NCBI GenBank assembly: GCA_034667545.1
Contig: JAXDJR010000073.1
Span: forward strand, 1-64,000
DNA: 64,000 nucleotides
From: DATAPE01 sp034667545
GTDB taxonomy: Bacteria; Actinomycetota; CADDZG01; WHSQ01
Direction of reading: 5' to 3'
The notes below the pieces were generated by a model that had not been told where the DNA came from, made no database searches, and saw only the letters and a list, made by a program, of their open reading frames with translations. The position numbers and the translations under genes are program-made. Positions 1 through 7,684 of this stretch are shown here, piece by piece. Every line of letters starts with the position of its first letter. The stretch's first letter is position 1.

Positions 1-83
1 CCCAGGCCGTCTGGAACGGGCGCATCGCGGACGTCGGCTCCGTCACCGATGATGCGAAGCAGGCTTGGTTCCGTTGCGGCCAT
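1..83 (-). CDS. 2-oxoacid dehydrogenase E1 alpha subunit, N-terminal fragment (cut by window edge)
   Basis: An ATG on the minus strand at 83 opens a frame that stays open to the window edge (27 codons, beginning MAATEPSLLRIIGDG). The ATG lies just beyond the TAG stop of the upstream amino-acid dehydrogenase gene (84-86), so the two genes are probably cotranscribed. The LLRIIGDGAD...PVPDGLG pattern resembles the N-terminus of actinobacterial pyruvate or branched-chain E1 alpha subunits, which would use the 2-oxoacids made by the neighbouring dehydrogenase. That identity is an inference from a very short piece; the catalytic part lies outside the window. Confidence 0.5.
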   Translation of the reverse strand, partial: MAATEPSLLRIIGDGADVRDAPVPDGL

Positions 84-1175
84 CTAGTGCGCAGACAGAG
101 GACCATATTCGGTCACGCGTACTAACCGGATCCGACTGATCTTGCGGATGCGGTCTTCGGCGTAATCGTTCGCCGCCTGTGCTGTCGAGATTCCCTTCTC
201 GCGCGCCATCGTGAAGATGTATTGCAGCTGTTTGTAGATGCCTTCCACGCGCTTCATAGCGCGTTCGCGGTCGTAGCCGCGCAACTCGTCTTCGACGTTC
301 ATCAAGCCGCCGGCGTTGATCACGAAGTCGGGGGCGTACAGGATGCCGAGGTCGCGCAGCTTGTCGCCGTGTTCATGGCGCGCCAGCTGATTATTGGCCG
401 CTCCGGCGATTATCTTGCAGCGGAACTCGGAGATCGTGTCATCGTTTATACCGCCCCCCAGCGCGCAGGGAGCGAAGACGTCGACCTCACGGCTGTGAAC
501 TGTGCCGAGAGGTGTTGTCTCCACGCCGAAGTCTCTGACCGCGCGCGCCAAGTTATCCACGTCGACATCAGCGATGCACACCTTGGCGCCTTCCTTGCTG
601 AGGTAGCCACAAAGGGCATGACCCACCTTGCCGACACCCTGGATGGCGACAGTTCGCCCCTCCACGTTGGGGTCGCCGGTGACCTCCAGCAAACAGGCTT
701 TGATCCCCTGAAGCACGCCCCATGCCGTCACTGGTGAGGGGTCTCCCGAACCTCCATACGTATGCGAGCACCCGGTTACCCAGCGCGATTCGCGCCGGAC
801 GACGTCCATATCTTCCAAGGCTGTTCCGACATCCTCGGCTGTGATGTAACGGCCTCCCAATGTCTCGATGAATCGGCCGTAAGCGCGCAGCAACTCTTCC
901 GTCTTTGTCCTCCTGGAGTCCCCGATGATCACTGCCTTGCCGCCACCGAGATCGAGCCCCGCGGCGGCGGCCTTATAGGTCATCCCTTTCGAGAGCCTAA
1001 GCACGTCGATGAGTGCCTGTTCTTCGTTCTCGTAGGGATAAAAACGGGTCCCGCCAAGAGCGGGACCCAGGGCCGTCGAATGGATCGCGATGATCGCCCG
1101 TAGTCCGGACTGATCATCGGAGCAAAAAACCACCTGTTCGTAGCCGTCCCCATCGATGTGCTCGAAAACGCTCAT
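84..1175 (-). CDS. vdh: Valine/leucine dehydrogenase (Glu/Leu/Phe/Val dehydrogenase family)
   Basis: NAD-dependent oxidative deamination of branched-chain amino acids to 2-oxoacids. The protein has the substrate-binding segment HSTALGPALGGTRFYPY, the catalytic lysine in GLDLGGGKAVIIGD, and a C-terminal Rossmann nucleotide site GVGKVGHAL. Length is about 363 aa, normal for the family. I start it at ATG 1175, the start of homology (MSVFEHIDGDGYEQ), preceded by a GGGA ribosome site; a longer in-frame start at 1226 adds 17 unlikely residues. The E1 alpha fragment follows directly, pointing to branched-chain catabolism. With the two genes on its other side it forms the vdh-hypothetical-bldC neighbourhood that I recall from Streptomyces. 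Substrate preference (Val versus Leu) cannot be read from sequence. Confidence 0.9.
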   Translation of the reverse strand: MSVFEHIDGDGYEQVVFCSDDQSGLRAIIAIHSTALGPALGGTRFYPYENEEQALIDVLRLSKGMTYKAAAAGLDLGGGKAVIIGDSRRTKTEELLRAYGRFIETLGGRYITAEDVGTALEDMDVVRRESRWVTGCSHTYGGSGDPSPVTAWGVLQGIKACLLEVTGDPNVEGRTVAIQGVGKVGHALCGYLSKEGAKVCIADVDVDNLARAVRDFGVETTPLGTVHSREVDVFAPCALGGGINDDTISEFRCKIIAGAANNQLARHEHGDKLRDLGILYAPDFVINAGGLMNVEDELRGYDRERAMKRVEGIYKQLQYIFTMAREKGISTAQAANDYAEDRIRKISRIRLVRVTEYGPLSAH

Positions 1176-1388
1176 GTCGGTGAAGGATCTCCCTTGGGCT
1201 AGGCACTGCTGCGCCTGATCGTCCAAATGCTACCCCCGCTGCCGTCCATGGGAACACGCCGCGCGCTCTGACCCTGGGAGCACATGGGACGATTCGCGGT
1301 CGGGCAGCTCGATCCATGCATAACGGAGTCTGCCAAACCATGTCCTGAGTGCCGGGGGATCCGGGTTGGAGATGGGTAGCATCCTGGG

Positions 1389-2195
1389 ATGTTCCGAACG
1401 GCTTACCTCCGCGTGTACGAACCACTTGCTTTGTTTCCTGCGCGAGAACGGTCGCGATGGTCGGTGCAGTCAGGCGAGGACGACGGCTCTGACATTCTGG
1501 CGTCGCGTAAGTGGTTGATCACTGCTGCGCTGCCCGGCCAGGATGCGTCGTCCGCTATGGATGAACGCGCGTTCATCCGCCGCATCGATGATCGCATTCT
1601 CGTGTGTCCGTGGCGAACACGCCTGAGGATGCTTACCAGTTTGTTGGCGTTTCGCGGTGTCGTTCCCGACGAGGTTGCCGACGCGTTCGTCCCCGAGATG
1701 GAAGCCCAACGCGCGGCTCGAGAACTAGCAACCATGGACGAAGAGACACCTGAGATTCGCTCGCACATCCTCCATGCAAACTGGCACGTTCCATTGCGGT
1801 GGTTCGGGGCTTTCGAGGACGCCGAGCGGATCCTGGTTGAGGACAAGGCGGGTCTGCGGCTGCGGTATGAAACCTCTACCGGAGAAGCCCGCGCCAGGCT
1901 TCGCCACACGCTCGGGGTCTTGGAGGCATCCCAGATGGATGAGGGTGTCACCGAGGCAGTGAGGGAGCTGCTTGACTGGTTGTCGGTGTTCTCGGACGAG
2001 GGCCTGGTAGAGCTCGACTACGGCACCGTCGCGCTCATGTTCGACGATGAGGAGCTGCTCGAAGACCGCTCCGCCGGGGAGCTGTGGCAGTGCTTGCAGG
2101 CTTTGGAGGAAGGGGACACTTCGAGGGCCGGCCGTATCTTCGCGACGCTCTCGGAGAGGTGGAGCGAGGTCAGATCCCTCGAGATCCTCAACTGA
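1389..2195 (+). CDS. Conserved actinobacterial hypothetical protein next to bldC
   Basis: A 268-aa soluble, acidic, mostly helical protein with no signal peptide or membrane segment. Its N-terminal RTAYLRVYEPLALFP motif matches my memory of a Streptomyces protein encoded between vdh and bldC. I do not recognise a catalytic motif. It is divergent from the valine dehydrogenase gene and 199 bp upstream of bldC on the same strand. The conserved position beside bldC is the only functional hint; no role is assigned. Confidence 0.8.
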   Translation: MFRTAYLRVYEPLALFPARERSRWSVQSGEDDGSDILASRKWLITAALPGQDASSAMDERAFIRRIDDRILVCPWRTRLRMLTSLLAFRGVVPDEVADAFVPEMEAQRAARELATMDEETPEIRSHILHANWHVPLRWFGAFEDAERILVEDKAGLRLRYETSTGEARARLRHTLGVLEASQMDEGVTEAVRELLDWLSVFSDEGLVELDYGTVALMFDDEELLEDRSAGELWQCLQALEEGDTSRAGRIFATLSERWSEVRSLEILN

Positions 2196-2207
2196 GCAAG
2201 GTCCAAT

Positions 2208-2236
2208 TTGCTCGCGTTGCTGGCGGAGCGTACTAT
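2208..2236 (+). promoter_or_regulatory. Candidate vegetative promoter of bldC
   Basis: TTGCTC (2208-2213) and TACTAT (2231-2236) are separated by exactly 17 bp and face bldC. Transcription would start near 2243 and leave a leader of about 150 nt. A small hairpin with ACGGGG/CCCCGT arms lies just downstream around 2256-2273. Called from consensus only. Confidence 0.45.
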
Positions 2237-2394
2237 TGGGACCTAGCCCCAAAAAACGGGGAATATCCCCCGTACTAGTCATTCCTATTCGAGACGTTTC
2301 CATCCATGATTTGGCAGGAAGGACAGGGACTGGAGCCAACGGGCCCGCGGCTTCACCAGATCGTTCCTCACAAGACCACCATCGGAGGCTTCCC

Positions 2395-2616
2395 ATGACA
2401 GCGCAGAGAGATGACGCGCTACTAACCCCAGCAGAGGTAGCTGCTCTGTTTCGGGTGGATCCCAAGACCGTGACTCGCTGGGCGAAAGCAGGCAAGCTCT
2501 CGTCCATACGCACCTTGGGTGGCCATCGCCGCTACCGCGCGGATGAAGTTCGCAAGTTCCTGGAAGGCGCGAAGATCTCGGCCTCGCAAGACGGGTTCGC
2601 CAGCTCCGCGTCCTAG
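2395..2616 (+). CDS. bldC: BldC-type MerR-like DNA-binding developmental regulator
   Basis: A 73-aa protein made almost entirely of one winged-HTH domain: LLTPAEVAALFRVDPKTV, then RWAKAGKLSSIRTLGGHRRY. This is the BldC signature, nearly identical to Streptomyces BldC (68 aa), which binds direct repeats cooperatively and controls entry into development. It lacks the effector domain and dimerisation helix of normal MerR proteins. The ATG at 2395 has a perfect GGAGG six bases upstream; the open frame continues upstream to 2047 but those codons have no family homology. Outside Streptomyces, BldC homologues occur in non-sporulating actinobacteria, so its role here is open. Confidence 0.93.
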   Translation: MTAQRDDALLTPAEVAALFRVDPKTVTRWAKAGKLSSIRTLGGHRRYRADEVRKFLEGAKISASQDGFASSAS

Positions 2617-2666
2617 TTCTTTCGCCCCTTCTCGTTTCCTGCCCACTGGGGGCTGTCGTGTCCAAG

Positions 2667-2739
2667 TGGCGAGGGGCAGAATCGAACTGCCGACACCGCG
2701 ATTTTCAGTCGCGTGCTCTGCCAACTGAGCTACCTCGCC
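2667..2739 (-). tRNA. tRNA-Phe (GAA)
   Basis: The minus strand folds into a complete cloverleaf: 7-bp acceptor GGCGAGG/CCTCGCC, D arm GCTC/GAGC, anticodon loop CTGAAAA (anticodon GAA), T arm with TTCGATT. The discriminator is A and CCA is not encoded. It lies 58 bp downstream of tRNA-Asp in the same direction. Confidence 0.97.
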
Positions 2740-2797
2740 GAAGCCGGGCCTTTGCCAAGTGCTGCAGGACGACATCTTTCCAGCAAGCTTCCCTGAG

Positions 2798-2872
2798 CGC
2801 CCCAGACCGGACTTGAACCGGCGACCTTCACCTTGACAGGGTGACGAGCACTCCGAACTGCTCCACTGGGGC
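2798..2872 (-). tRNA. tRNA-Asp (GTC)
   Basis: Minus-strand cloverleaf with acceptor GCCCCAG/CTGGGGC, anticodon loop CTGTCAA (anticodon GTC) between TCACC/GGTGA, and T loop TTCAAGT. No encoded CCA. It lies 51 bp downstream of the DUF4012 gene. Confidence 0.97.
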
Positions 2873-2923
2873 CGAAGAGGACAGAGGCTATCCCAACGGC
2901 GGGCAGCACAGGGGCCCAAGCCG

Positions 2924-4795
2924 TCAGAACAGCGGGCGGTGCCAGAAGTCATCGATCTTCTGCCACAGCGACGAGATCCCACGGACCCCGTACGGGGCAA
3001 CGGTGATCGTCTGAGTAGCGTCAAGCCGGCCGGACTGTTCGTATACCTGGCCCCCGCCCCGTGCCTGAGAAGTGAGTCCCGATACCTTCCAGCCGGGAGG
3101 TACCCGCAAACTGATCTTGAGGTCGGCGTCGTGGGTCAGCGGCTGGGGGGTCACGCCGAGGCTGTAACCGCTGTCGCGCTGTGGCAATGCGTAATCGACT
3201 AGCAGGTGACCGGTTCCTCCTGGTGCCACCCGAACCTCAACTCCGACTGATCGCAAGCCGTCCTCTCCCTGACGGGCGAAGGTCGCCGGTTGCCCGTCGA
3301 GGAGAACGCGCTGAAGGATCGCAGCGCGCGGGAGGTAAACCTCCAACAGGCTCCTGAGCTGTCCGTAGGGGTGTTTTCCCGCCACGTACGGAGTGAGCCC
3401 GGGCGGGATCGAATTGCGCAGCGCAACGGTGGTCTCGCACAAAGTCAGACCCTTGGCACGGACATCGCAGGTGTGGGAGATCGTTCTGTGTGACCAGAAG
3501 TCCAGCTTTGTGCCGTTGAAGTTTGTCTCCGTTATGAAGACGCGATCCTGGGTGTTTGAAAGCAGAGATCCCGTTACTCCGGCACGCGTGAGAACCTCTT
3601 CCTCGGCGGGCCGGAAAGAGATGAGGCGGACGTGGCCGCCTGCTACCGCGCTGGCTGCCGCCTTGAGGTCGCTCCGCCCGCCGAAGCCGGTACGGATGAG
3701 GGCTTGGAAAGCCGACTTTCCGATCCCGATCAGCGCGTCGTGGCGGGTGGTCGTGTGACCTCCGAGCTGGCGGTAGGCGTTCGAGTAGACGTACCTGGGG
3801 AGATCTCGTGGAGTCAGCTTCGTGTGCGTTCCCGGCACCTGTACCTGGGTGCTCTGCGGCAGGAGGGCGGCGACACCGCGCGGGTCGATGATGATGGCTC
3901 CGTCGGTGTCTTTGCCCGCGGTGACCTGATACAGCTTTCTTGCTACCGCGGCGACTTCTCCTGTGTCTGGAGACAGCGTGACGTTAACCCAGCGGGTCGT
4001 GTCCGCGTTGAAGCGACGATAGCGGCGCTCGAAATCGGACGGCGCCGTCACTCTCTGATAGGGCTTGTGGGCCAGGTCCGTGTAGTAATGGAAGGCACCC
4101 AAGTGAAAATGGCCGCGCTCGATCTTCAACAACCCGATGCCCGACACAATGCCCCCGCTAGGCCGGACTTCTGCGTTGTTGACGAGAAGAACCAGATAGC
4201 TTCGCGGGCCGTTGGATCCCAGAAGATCCGGCGCGAGCAGTGACAGGTCACTGCCGCTGGTCGTGGCTGTTTGGAGCTCTTCCGCCTTGGCGAGAGAGCT
4301 GCTCACTCCGTTCCAGACGGTCGGGATCAGCCACGCGGTTCTCTCACTTCGGAGGCGGTCCACCAGGGACGTGACGGACGTGGCGGTGCGCGCGAGGGGG
4401 CCTTGCAGCTGCTTGATCGCTGCCATCGAAATGTGACCGGAGCGCACGAACCCTCCCCGTTCAAGCCGTGTGAGCTGGCCGCGCAACGCGAGCGCCCCCT
4501 CGAGGACTGGGAGCGTTCCGTCGACTCCGGCGCGCACTGCATCAAGGTTCTGTCTTTCGAGGGGCACGACGCGAAGTATGTTTGCAGCCCATCCGTGCAG
4601 AACCCCGTGCGCCGTGTTGAGATGGTTCTCAGCGAGAACGATGTCGCTGCTGCTGAGGTTGGTGACATTGGCCGAGAGGATCTTTCGAGCGGCAGAAATT
4701 TGCGGACTTACCCGAGCGACGACATAGATCGTTAGAACGGTGATGACGGCTACCAGTCCAAGCCCGCCCAGCACAAACCGACGTCTCACGGACAA
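2924..4795 (-). CDS. DUF4012 family membrane-anchored extracellular protein
   Basis: A 623-aa protein with one N-terminal transmembrane segment (about residues 8-28) followed by a long extracytoplasmic region. The central NNAEVRPSGGIVSGIGLL segment is the recognisable DUF4012 core (family form NNAELRxTGGFIGS). The family is frequent in actinobacteria and often sits near surface-polysaccharide genes; its biochemical function is unknown. The C-terminal third is beta-rich (PPGWKVSGLTSQ). Two tRNA genes lie directly downstream on the same strand. Confidence 0.8.
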   Translation of the reverse strand: MSVRRRFVLGGLGLVAVITVLTIYVVARVSPQISAARKILSANVTNLSSSDIVLAENHLNTAHGVLHGWAANILRVVPLERQNLDAVRAGVDGTLPVLEGALALRGQLTRLERGGFVRSGHISMAAIKQLQGPLARTATSVTSLVDRLRSERTAWLIPTVWNGVSSSLAKAEELQTATTSGSDLSLLAPDLLGSNGPRSYLVLLVNNAEVRPSGGIVSGIGLLKIERGHFHLGAFHYYTDLAHKPYQRVTAPSDFERRYRRFNADTTRWVNVTLSPDTGEVAAVARKLYQVTAGKDTDGAIIIDPRGVAALLPQSTQVQVPGTHTKLTPRDLPRYVYSNAYRQLGGHTTTRHDALIGIGKSAFQALIRTGFGGRSDLKAAASAVAGGHVRLISFRPAEEEVLTRAGVTGSLLSNTQDRVFITETNFNGTKLDFWSHRTISHTCDVRAKGLTLCETTVALRNSIPPGLTPYVAGKHPYGQLRSLLEVYLPRAAILQRVLLDGQPATFARQGEDGLRSVGVEVRVAPGGTGHLLVDYALPQRDSGYSLGVTPQPLTHDADLKISLRVPPGWKVSGLTSQARGGGQVYEQSGRLDATQTITVAPYGVRGISSLWQKIDDFWHRPLF

Positions 4796-4838
4796 ACCCT
4801 AAGGGCACGTCCTTCAGAACTCCGGGAGTATCCGGACT

Positions 4839-5345
4839 TCAGTCGCCAGTGGCGCCGTCGATGGCCTCCCGGATGAGATCGGCATGACCGTTGTGGCGCG
4901 CGTATTCCTCGATCATGTGAACCATGATCCAGCGCATCGAAAACTGTGTGCCAGAGCGATGGCTCTTCTCCTTGCCGATCTCTTCGAGCTCTGCTGTAGC
5001 AAACACGTCACGAGCGTAATCGCACTCTCCATGCCAGATCCCTAGTGCCTCGTCGGGTGGCACGCTGTCGAGATCGTTGAAATCAGCCTCGGGGTTCTCT
5101 TCCGTGCAGAAGAAGTCGGGCGCTCTCTCCCCTCGGAAGACATTTCGGAACCACCCGCGTTCCACCTCCGCCATGTGACGTACGAGCCCCAACAGCGTCA
5201 GGTTCGAAGGAGGTGTCGATCGATCGCGAAGCTGTTCGGGGGAGAGGCCCCCACATTTCATCTCTAACGTCGCGCGGTGGTAATCGAGCCACCCTTCGAG
5301 CATGTCGCGCTCGGGGGCAGTGGTCGAAGGTTCGGTTCTGTCCAT
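4839..5345 (-). CDS. DinB/DUF664 family protein
   Basis: A 168-aa four-helix-bundle protein of the DinB superfamily, DUF664 branch. Visible features are the early helix MLEGWLDYHRATLEMKCGGL, then TLLGLVRHMAEVERGWF, and late WIMVHMIEEYARHNGHADLIRE. The histidines H68-region, H of MVHMIEEYARHNGH supply the usual metal triad. The family includes thiol-dependent transferases (mycothiol or bacillithiol); this member's substrate is unknown. ATG 5345 is chosen because GAGG lies 8 nt upstream and it follows the stop of the zinc-ribbon gene by 4 nt; an in-frame start at 5375 would overlap that gene. Confidence 0.8.
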   Translation of the reverse strand: MDRTEPSTTAPERDMLEGWLDYHRATLEMKCGGLSPEQLRDRSTPPSNLTLLGLVRHMAEVERGWFRNVFRGERAPDFFCTEENPEADFNDLDSVPPDEALGIWHGECDYARDVFATAELEEIGKEKSHRSGTQFSMRWIMVHMIEEYARHNGHADLIREAIDGATGD

Positions 5346-5349
5346 AGGG

Positions 5350-5595
5350 TTAGCCTCGCTCTCCGAAGCTGTCACTAGCGGTCGTGCTCGCGCCTTCGTC
5401 CAGATGTACGGCAGCTTGCTTCTCGTCTCCGCTTACACCCCGGACTCTGTCCGCCTCATTCATCACCTCGTCGAGGCAGGTCGGACACAGGTTGCGCTTG
5501 ACGCGCTCGCCAGCTTCCTCGTGGAACGCCTCTTTCAGCTGCCTGCGCGGAAACTCACGGCCACAGCTGTCGCAGCTAAAAGTGTCGTCACCCAT
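5350..5595 (-). CDS. Small zinc-ribbon protein
   Basis: An 81-aa protein with two CxxC pairs, FSCDSCGREF and NLCPTCLDEV, about 24 residues apart, forming a probable zinc ribbon, followed by an acidic tail. Start ATG 5595 has AGGAAGG 7 nt upstream; a GTG two codons earlier would be too close to that site. It is directly upstream of the DinB gene and almost certainly in one operon with it. Function unknown; such small ribbons are often nucleic-acid- or protein-binding adaptors. Confidence 0.7.
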   Translation of the reverse strand: MGDDTFSCDSCGREFPRRQLKEAFHEEAGERVKRNLCPTCLDEVMNEADRVRGVSGDEKQAAVHLDEGASTTASDSFGERG

Positions 5596-5802
5596 AATCA
5601 CACCTTCCTGTTCGTGCGCGACCTGTTCGGTACAGAAGCGGTGCGCAGGTCATATGCGATCCACCCCGCGCGAACGATAGAAGGTAGCAGAGTGAGGGGC
5701 GAGGGAAGCAGGACCGCGAAGCAAGGTCCGGAGCTTGTCTCTGCTGTCTGCGAAGCCGGCTGGTGTTAGTGATCGATTGCACTCTCATCGTGATTGCACC
5801 TC

Positions 5803-5831
5803 GGAGAGGGCCAGTCCTGCTGGCCCTCTCC
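5803..5831 (-). terminator. Strong hairpin, probable terminator of the small secreted-protein gene
   Basis: A perfect 12-bp stem GGAGAGGGCCAG / CTGGCCCTCTCC with a 5-nt loop lies 25 bp after the stop of the 69-aa secreted-protein gene. There is no U-tract, as is common in high-GC actinobacteria. Confidence 0.6.
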
Positions 5832-5855
5832 CTGCATCGATGGCCCTAAGACCGG

Positions 5856-6065
5856 CTAAGCGCTCGTGGTGTTGGTGCTCGTGCTGTTGCTCTTGCTCGA
5901 GTAGTCGTGGGGACACTTGTGTGTGGTCGACGTGCTCGACTTCGAACGGGTCGGCGAGGGCGTTGCCTTGGTCGCCGCCAAGGCATGGGTTACGCCCAAA
6001 CCCCCGACAAGAGCACTCGCAGCGATCGACACCGCGACCCCGGTCTGTTTCAGTTTCATTACCAC
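5856..6065 (-). CDS. Small secreted Ser/Thr-rich protein
   Basis: A 69-aa product with a clear Sec signal peptide: basic MKLKQ start, hydrophobic core AVSIAASALVGGLG, and an AxA-type cleavage site (THALA-AT). The remaining 38 residues are almost all Ser, Thr, Lys and Pro, with one cysteine (HKCPHD). GGAGGTGA precedes the GTG start at 6065; an ATG two codons later is an alternative. A strong hairpin follows the gene. Supported by the ribosome site, signal peptide and terminator; function unknown. Confidence 0.6.
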   Translation of the reverse strand: MVMKLKQTGVAVSIAASALVGGLGVTHALAATKATPSPTRSKSSTSTTHKCPHDYSSKSNSTSTNTTSA

Positions 6066-6365
6066 TGTCCTAAGTCACCTCCCTTCGGTCGCCGGATCAG
6101 TGACTCCATATGACTGCGGCTTGCTGGTGGTCATCTGAGAGCGACCTTGGAGCGTCCTATGAATCGTCGCCGCGTGGGCGAGCTCGCCGGTGCCCCCGGG
6201 AGGTGTCACAGCCAGGGCTGCCGTCTTGTCTTGTGGGGTGTAGGTGGTCCTCGATCAAGGGGCTGATGATGAGAGTGTTCCTGGAGGAGCTGACCGCACC
6301 TCCGGCCAGTCGCCGATTTTCAGATCGCTTCTGAGGAGATGAACTCCCGCCTGCGTGCAGGTAAG
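6066..6365. other. Intergenic region, nothing assigned
   Basis: About 300 bp between the small secreted-protein gene and tRNA-Glu. It must hold the leftward promoter of the secreted-protein gene; its ribosome site is at about 6078-6085. I see no convincing ORF, RNA gene or repeat in the rest. Confidence 0.5.
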
Positions 6366-6439
6366 TGGCCCCAACGGGATTCGAACCCGTGCTGCCGCCT
6401 TGAAAGGGCGGTGTCCTGACCTGGCTAGACGATGGGGCC
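6366..6439 (-). tRNA. tRNA-Glu (TTC)
   Basis: Minus-strand cloverleaf: acceptor GGCCCCA/TGGGGCC, anticodon loop CTTTCAA (anticodon TTC) in a CCGCC/GGCGG stem, T loop TTCGAAT, discriminator A, no CCA encoded. It is oriented like tRNA-Asp and tRNA-Phe, with which it often forms a cluster in actinobacteria. Confidence 0.97.
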
Positions 6440-6482
6440 CCGACTTGCCAACCCGGCACCTCGAGAGTACAGAGTATGGATC

Positions 6483-7130
6483 ATGACCGAACCGCTGCCC
6501 CAAGGGCTCCGTGGCGATATCGCCAAGCTGTTGTCTGCCCAGGGGACGCACGAAGGAAAGCCCACTGTCGGCAAGGTCATCGGGCGCGTGCTGACGCGTC
6601 CCGGCCCCCTGGCGCTCGTTCTATATCGTCTCTCGCACGTCATCTGGATGCGCGGGTGGCAGACCGCTGCCGAGTTGATGTGGCGCGTGAACCTTTTTCT
6701 TACGGGCGCAGACATACATCCCGGCGCCGAGATCGGTCCCGGACTTCGGATCACCCACACGAGCGGCCTCGTGATCGGGCGAGGTGTGCGCATCGGCGCC
6801 AATGTCACGATCCTGCACGAAGTCACTCTCGGCGGCGCGGGAAGGGCGTTCTTCGACGAGACCTTCACCGACGGTTTCCCCGTCATCGGGGACGAAACCA
6901 AGCTCATGGTCGGCGCCAAGGTTCTCGGTCCGGTCCGGGTGGGAAAGGGCTGCTACGTGGGCGCCAACGCGGTAGTCACTCGCGATCTTCCGGATGGCGA
7001 GGCGCTCACTCAAGGCGGGAACGTTAGGGAACTGCGAAAGCGGGTCGAGGCGTTAGAGCAAGAGCTTGTTCGCCTCAAGGACGAACTCGCGAGTGGAGCG
7101 ATCCAGGACGATCGCCTGGATAAGCTCTAA
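6483..7130 (+). CDS. Serine O-acetyltransferase-like hexapeptide acetyltransferase
   Basis: A left-handed beta-helix acyltransferase of the CysE type (215 aa). Hexapeptide repeats run from about residue 75 (ADIHPGAEIGPGLRITHTSGLVIG...VRIGANVTI) with the catalytic-type histidine in THTSG and the loop LHEVTLGG. The N-terminal helical domain is short, and the C-terminus is a predicted coiled coil (VEALEQELVRLKDEL) ending in KL. It does not show the Ile-terminated tail with which CysE binds CysK, and no cysK is nearby. So it may be a cysteine-pathway enzyme without CysK docking, or an acetyltransferase with another acceptor. ATG 6483 is used because an earlier in-frame start would lie in the tRNA. 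Confidence 0.75.
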   Translation: MTEPLPQGLRGDIAKLLSAQGTHEGKPTVGKVIGRVLTRPGPLALVLYRLSHVIWMRGWQTAAELMWRVNLFLTGADIHPGAEIGPGLRITHTSGLVIGRGVRIGANVTILHEVTLGGAGRAFFDETFTDGFPVIGDETKLMVGAKVLGPVRVGKGCYVGANAVVTRDLPDGEALTQGGNVRELRKRVEALEQELVRLKDELASGAIQDDRLDKL

Positions 7131-7525
7131 AGGGAGGGCGCGCCCGGAGCTAGTTCAGCGAGGAACGAGCTGCAGCGTTCGGCTTCGGGATGCTCACCAA
7201 GCGCGCCCGCCGCCGCGGCGAGCCCGCGCAGCGACCGCAGGAATCCTTGGTTGCCGATCTCCTTCCATGGAACCCAGCCGGTCCCTCGCCACCCAGCCTT
7301 CCTTATGCGATCCAAGCCACGGTGATAGCCGACCCGGAAGTATGCGTACGCCTCGACATTGCGGCCCGCGTCGAGAGCTGCTTCGCCGAGCTTCGCCCAG
7401 GCGGTGAGGCATTCCGGGAAACGGGCGGCAACGTCTGCAGCGTCATTCTCCTCGAGCGCCTCGAGCGATCCAGGAGGTTCCTCGATGTACGTCTCTAGCG
7501 GCTCGTTGACCGGAAGGTGGCTCAC
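7127..7525 (-). CDS. DUF3151 family protein
   Basis: A 132-aa actinobacterial protein with the DUF3151 core: TAWAKLGEAALDAG, AYAYFRVGYHRGLDRIRKAGWRG and a C-terminal EAERCSSFL. It is helical and TPR-like in pattern; function unknown. Its 3' end overlaps the convergent acetyltransferase gene by 4 bp. Confidence 0.85.
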   Translation of the reverse strand: MSHLPVNEPLETYIEEPPGSLEALEENDAADVAARFPECLTAWAKLGEAALDAGRNVEAYAYFRVGYHRGLDRIRKAGWRGTGWVPWKEIGNQGFLRSLRGLAAAAGALGEHPEAERCSSFLAELAPGAPSL

Positions 7526-7684
7526 ATCTGTAGATGGTACTCAGACGAGCCGCGGCTCTTACGGTGCGCCCACCGCTGCTCCTTTGGAAGACCCCCGCGA
7601 CCCCTTAGGGTGACTTGCTTAGATGGGGACGCCAGCTCTCGTTAGAGCGGCCTGCGCATCCAGAACTCAAGCCCAGAGGTGACG

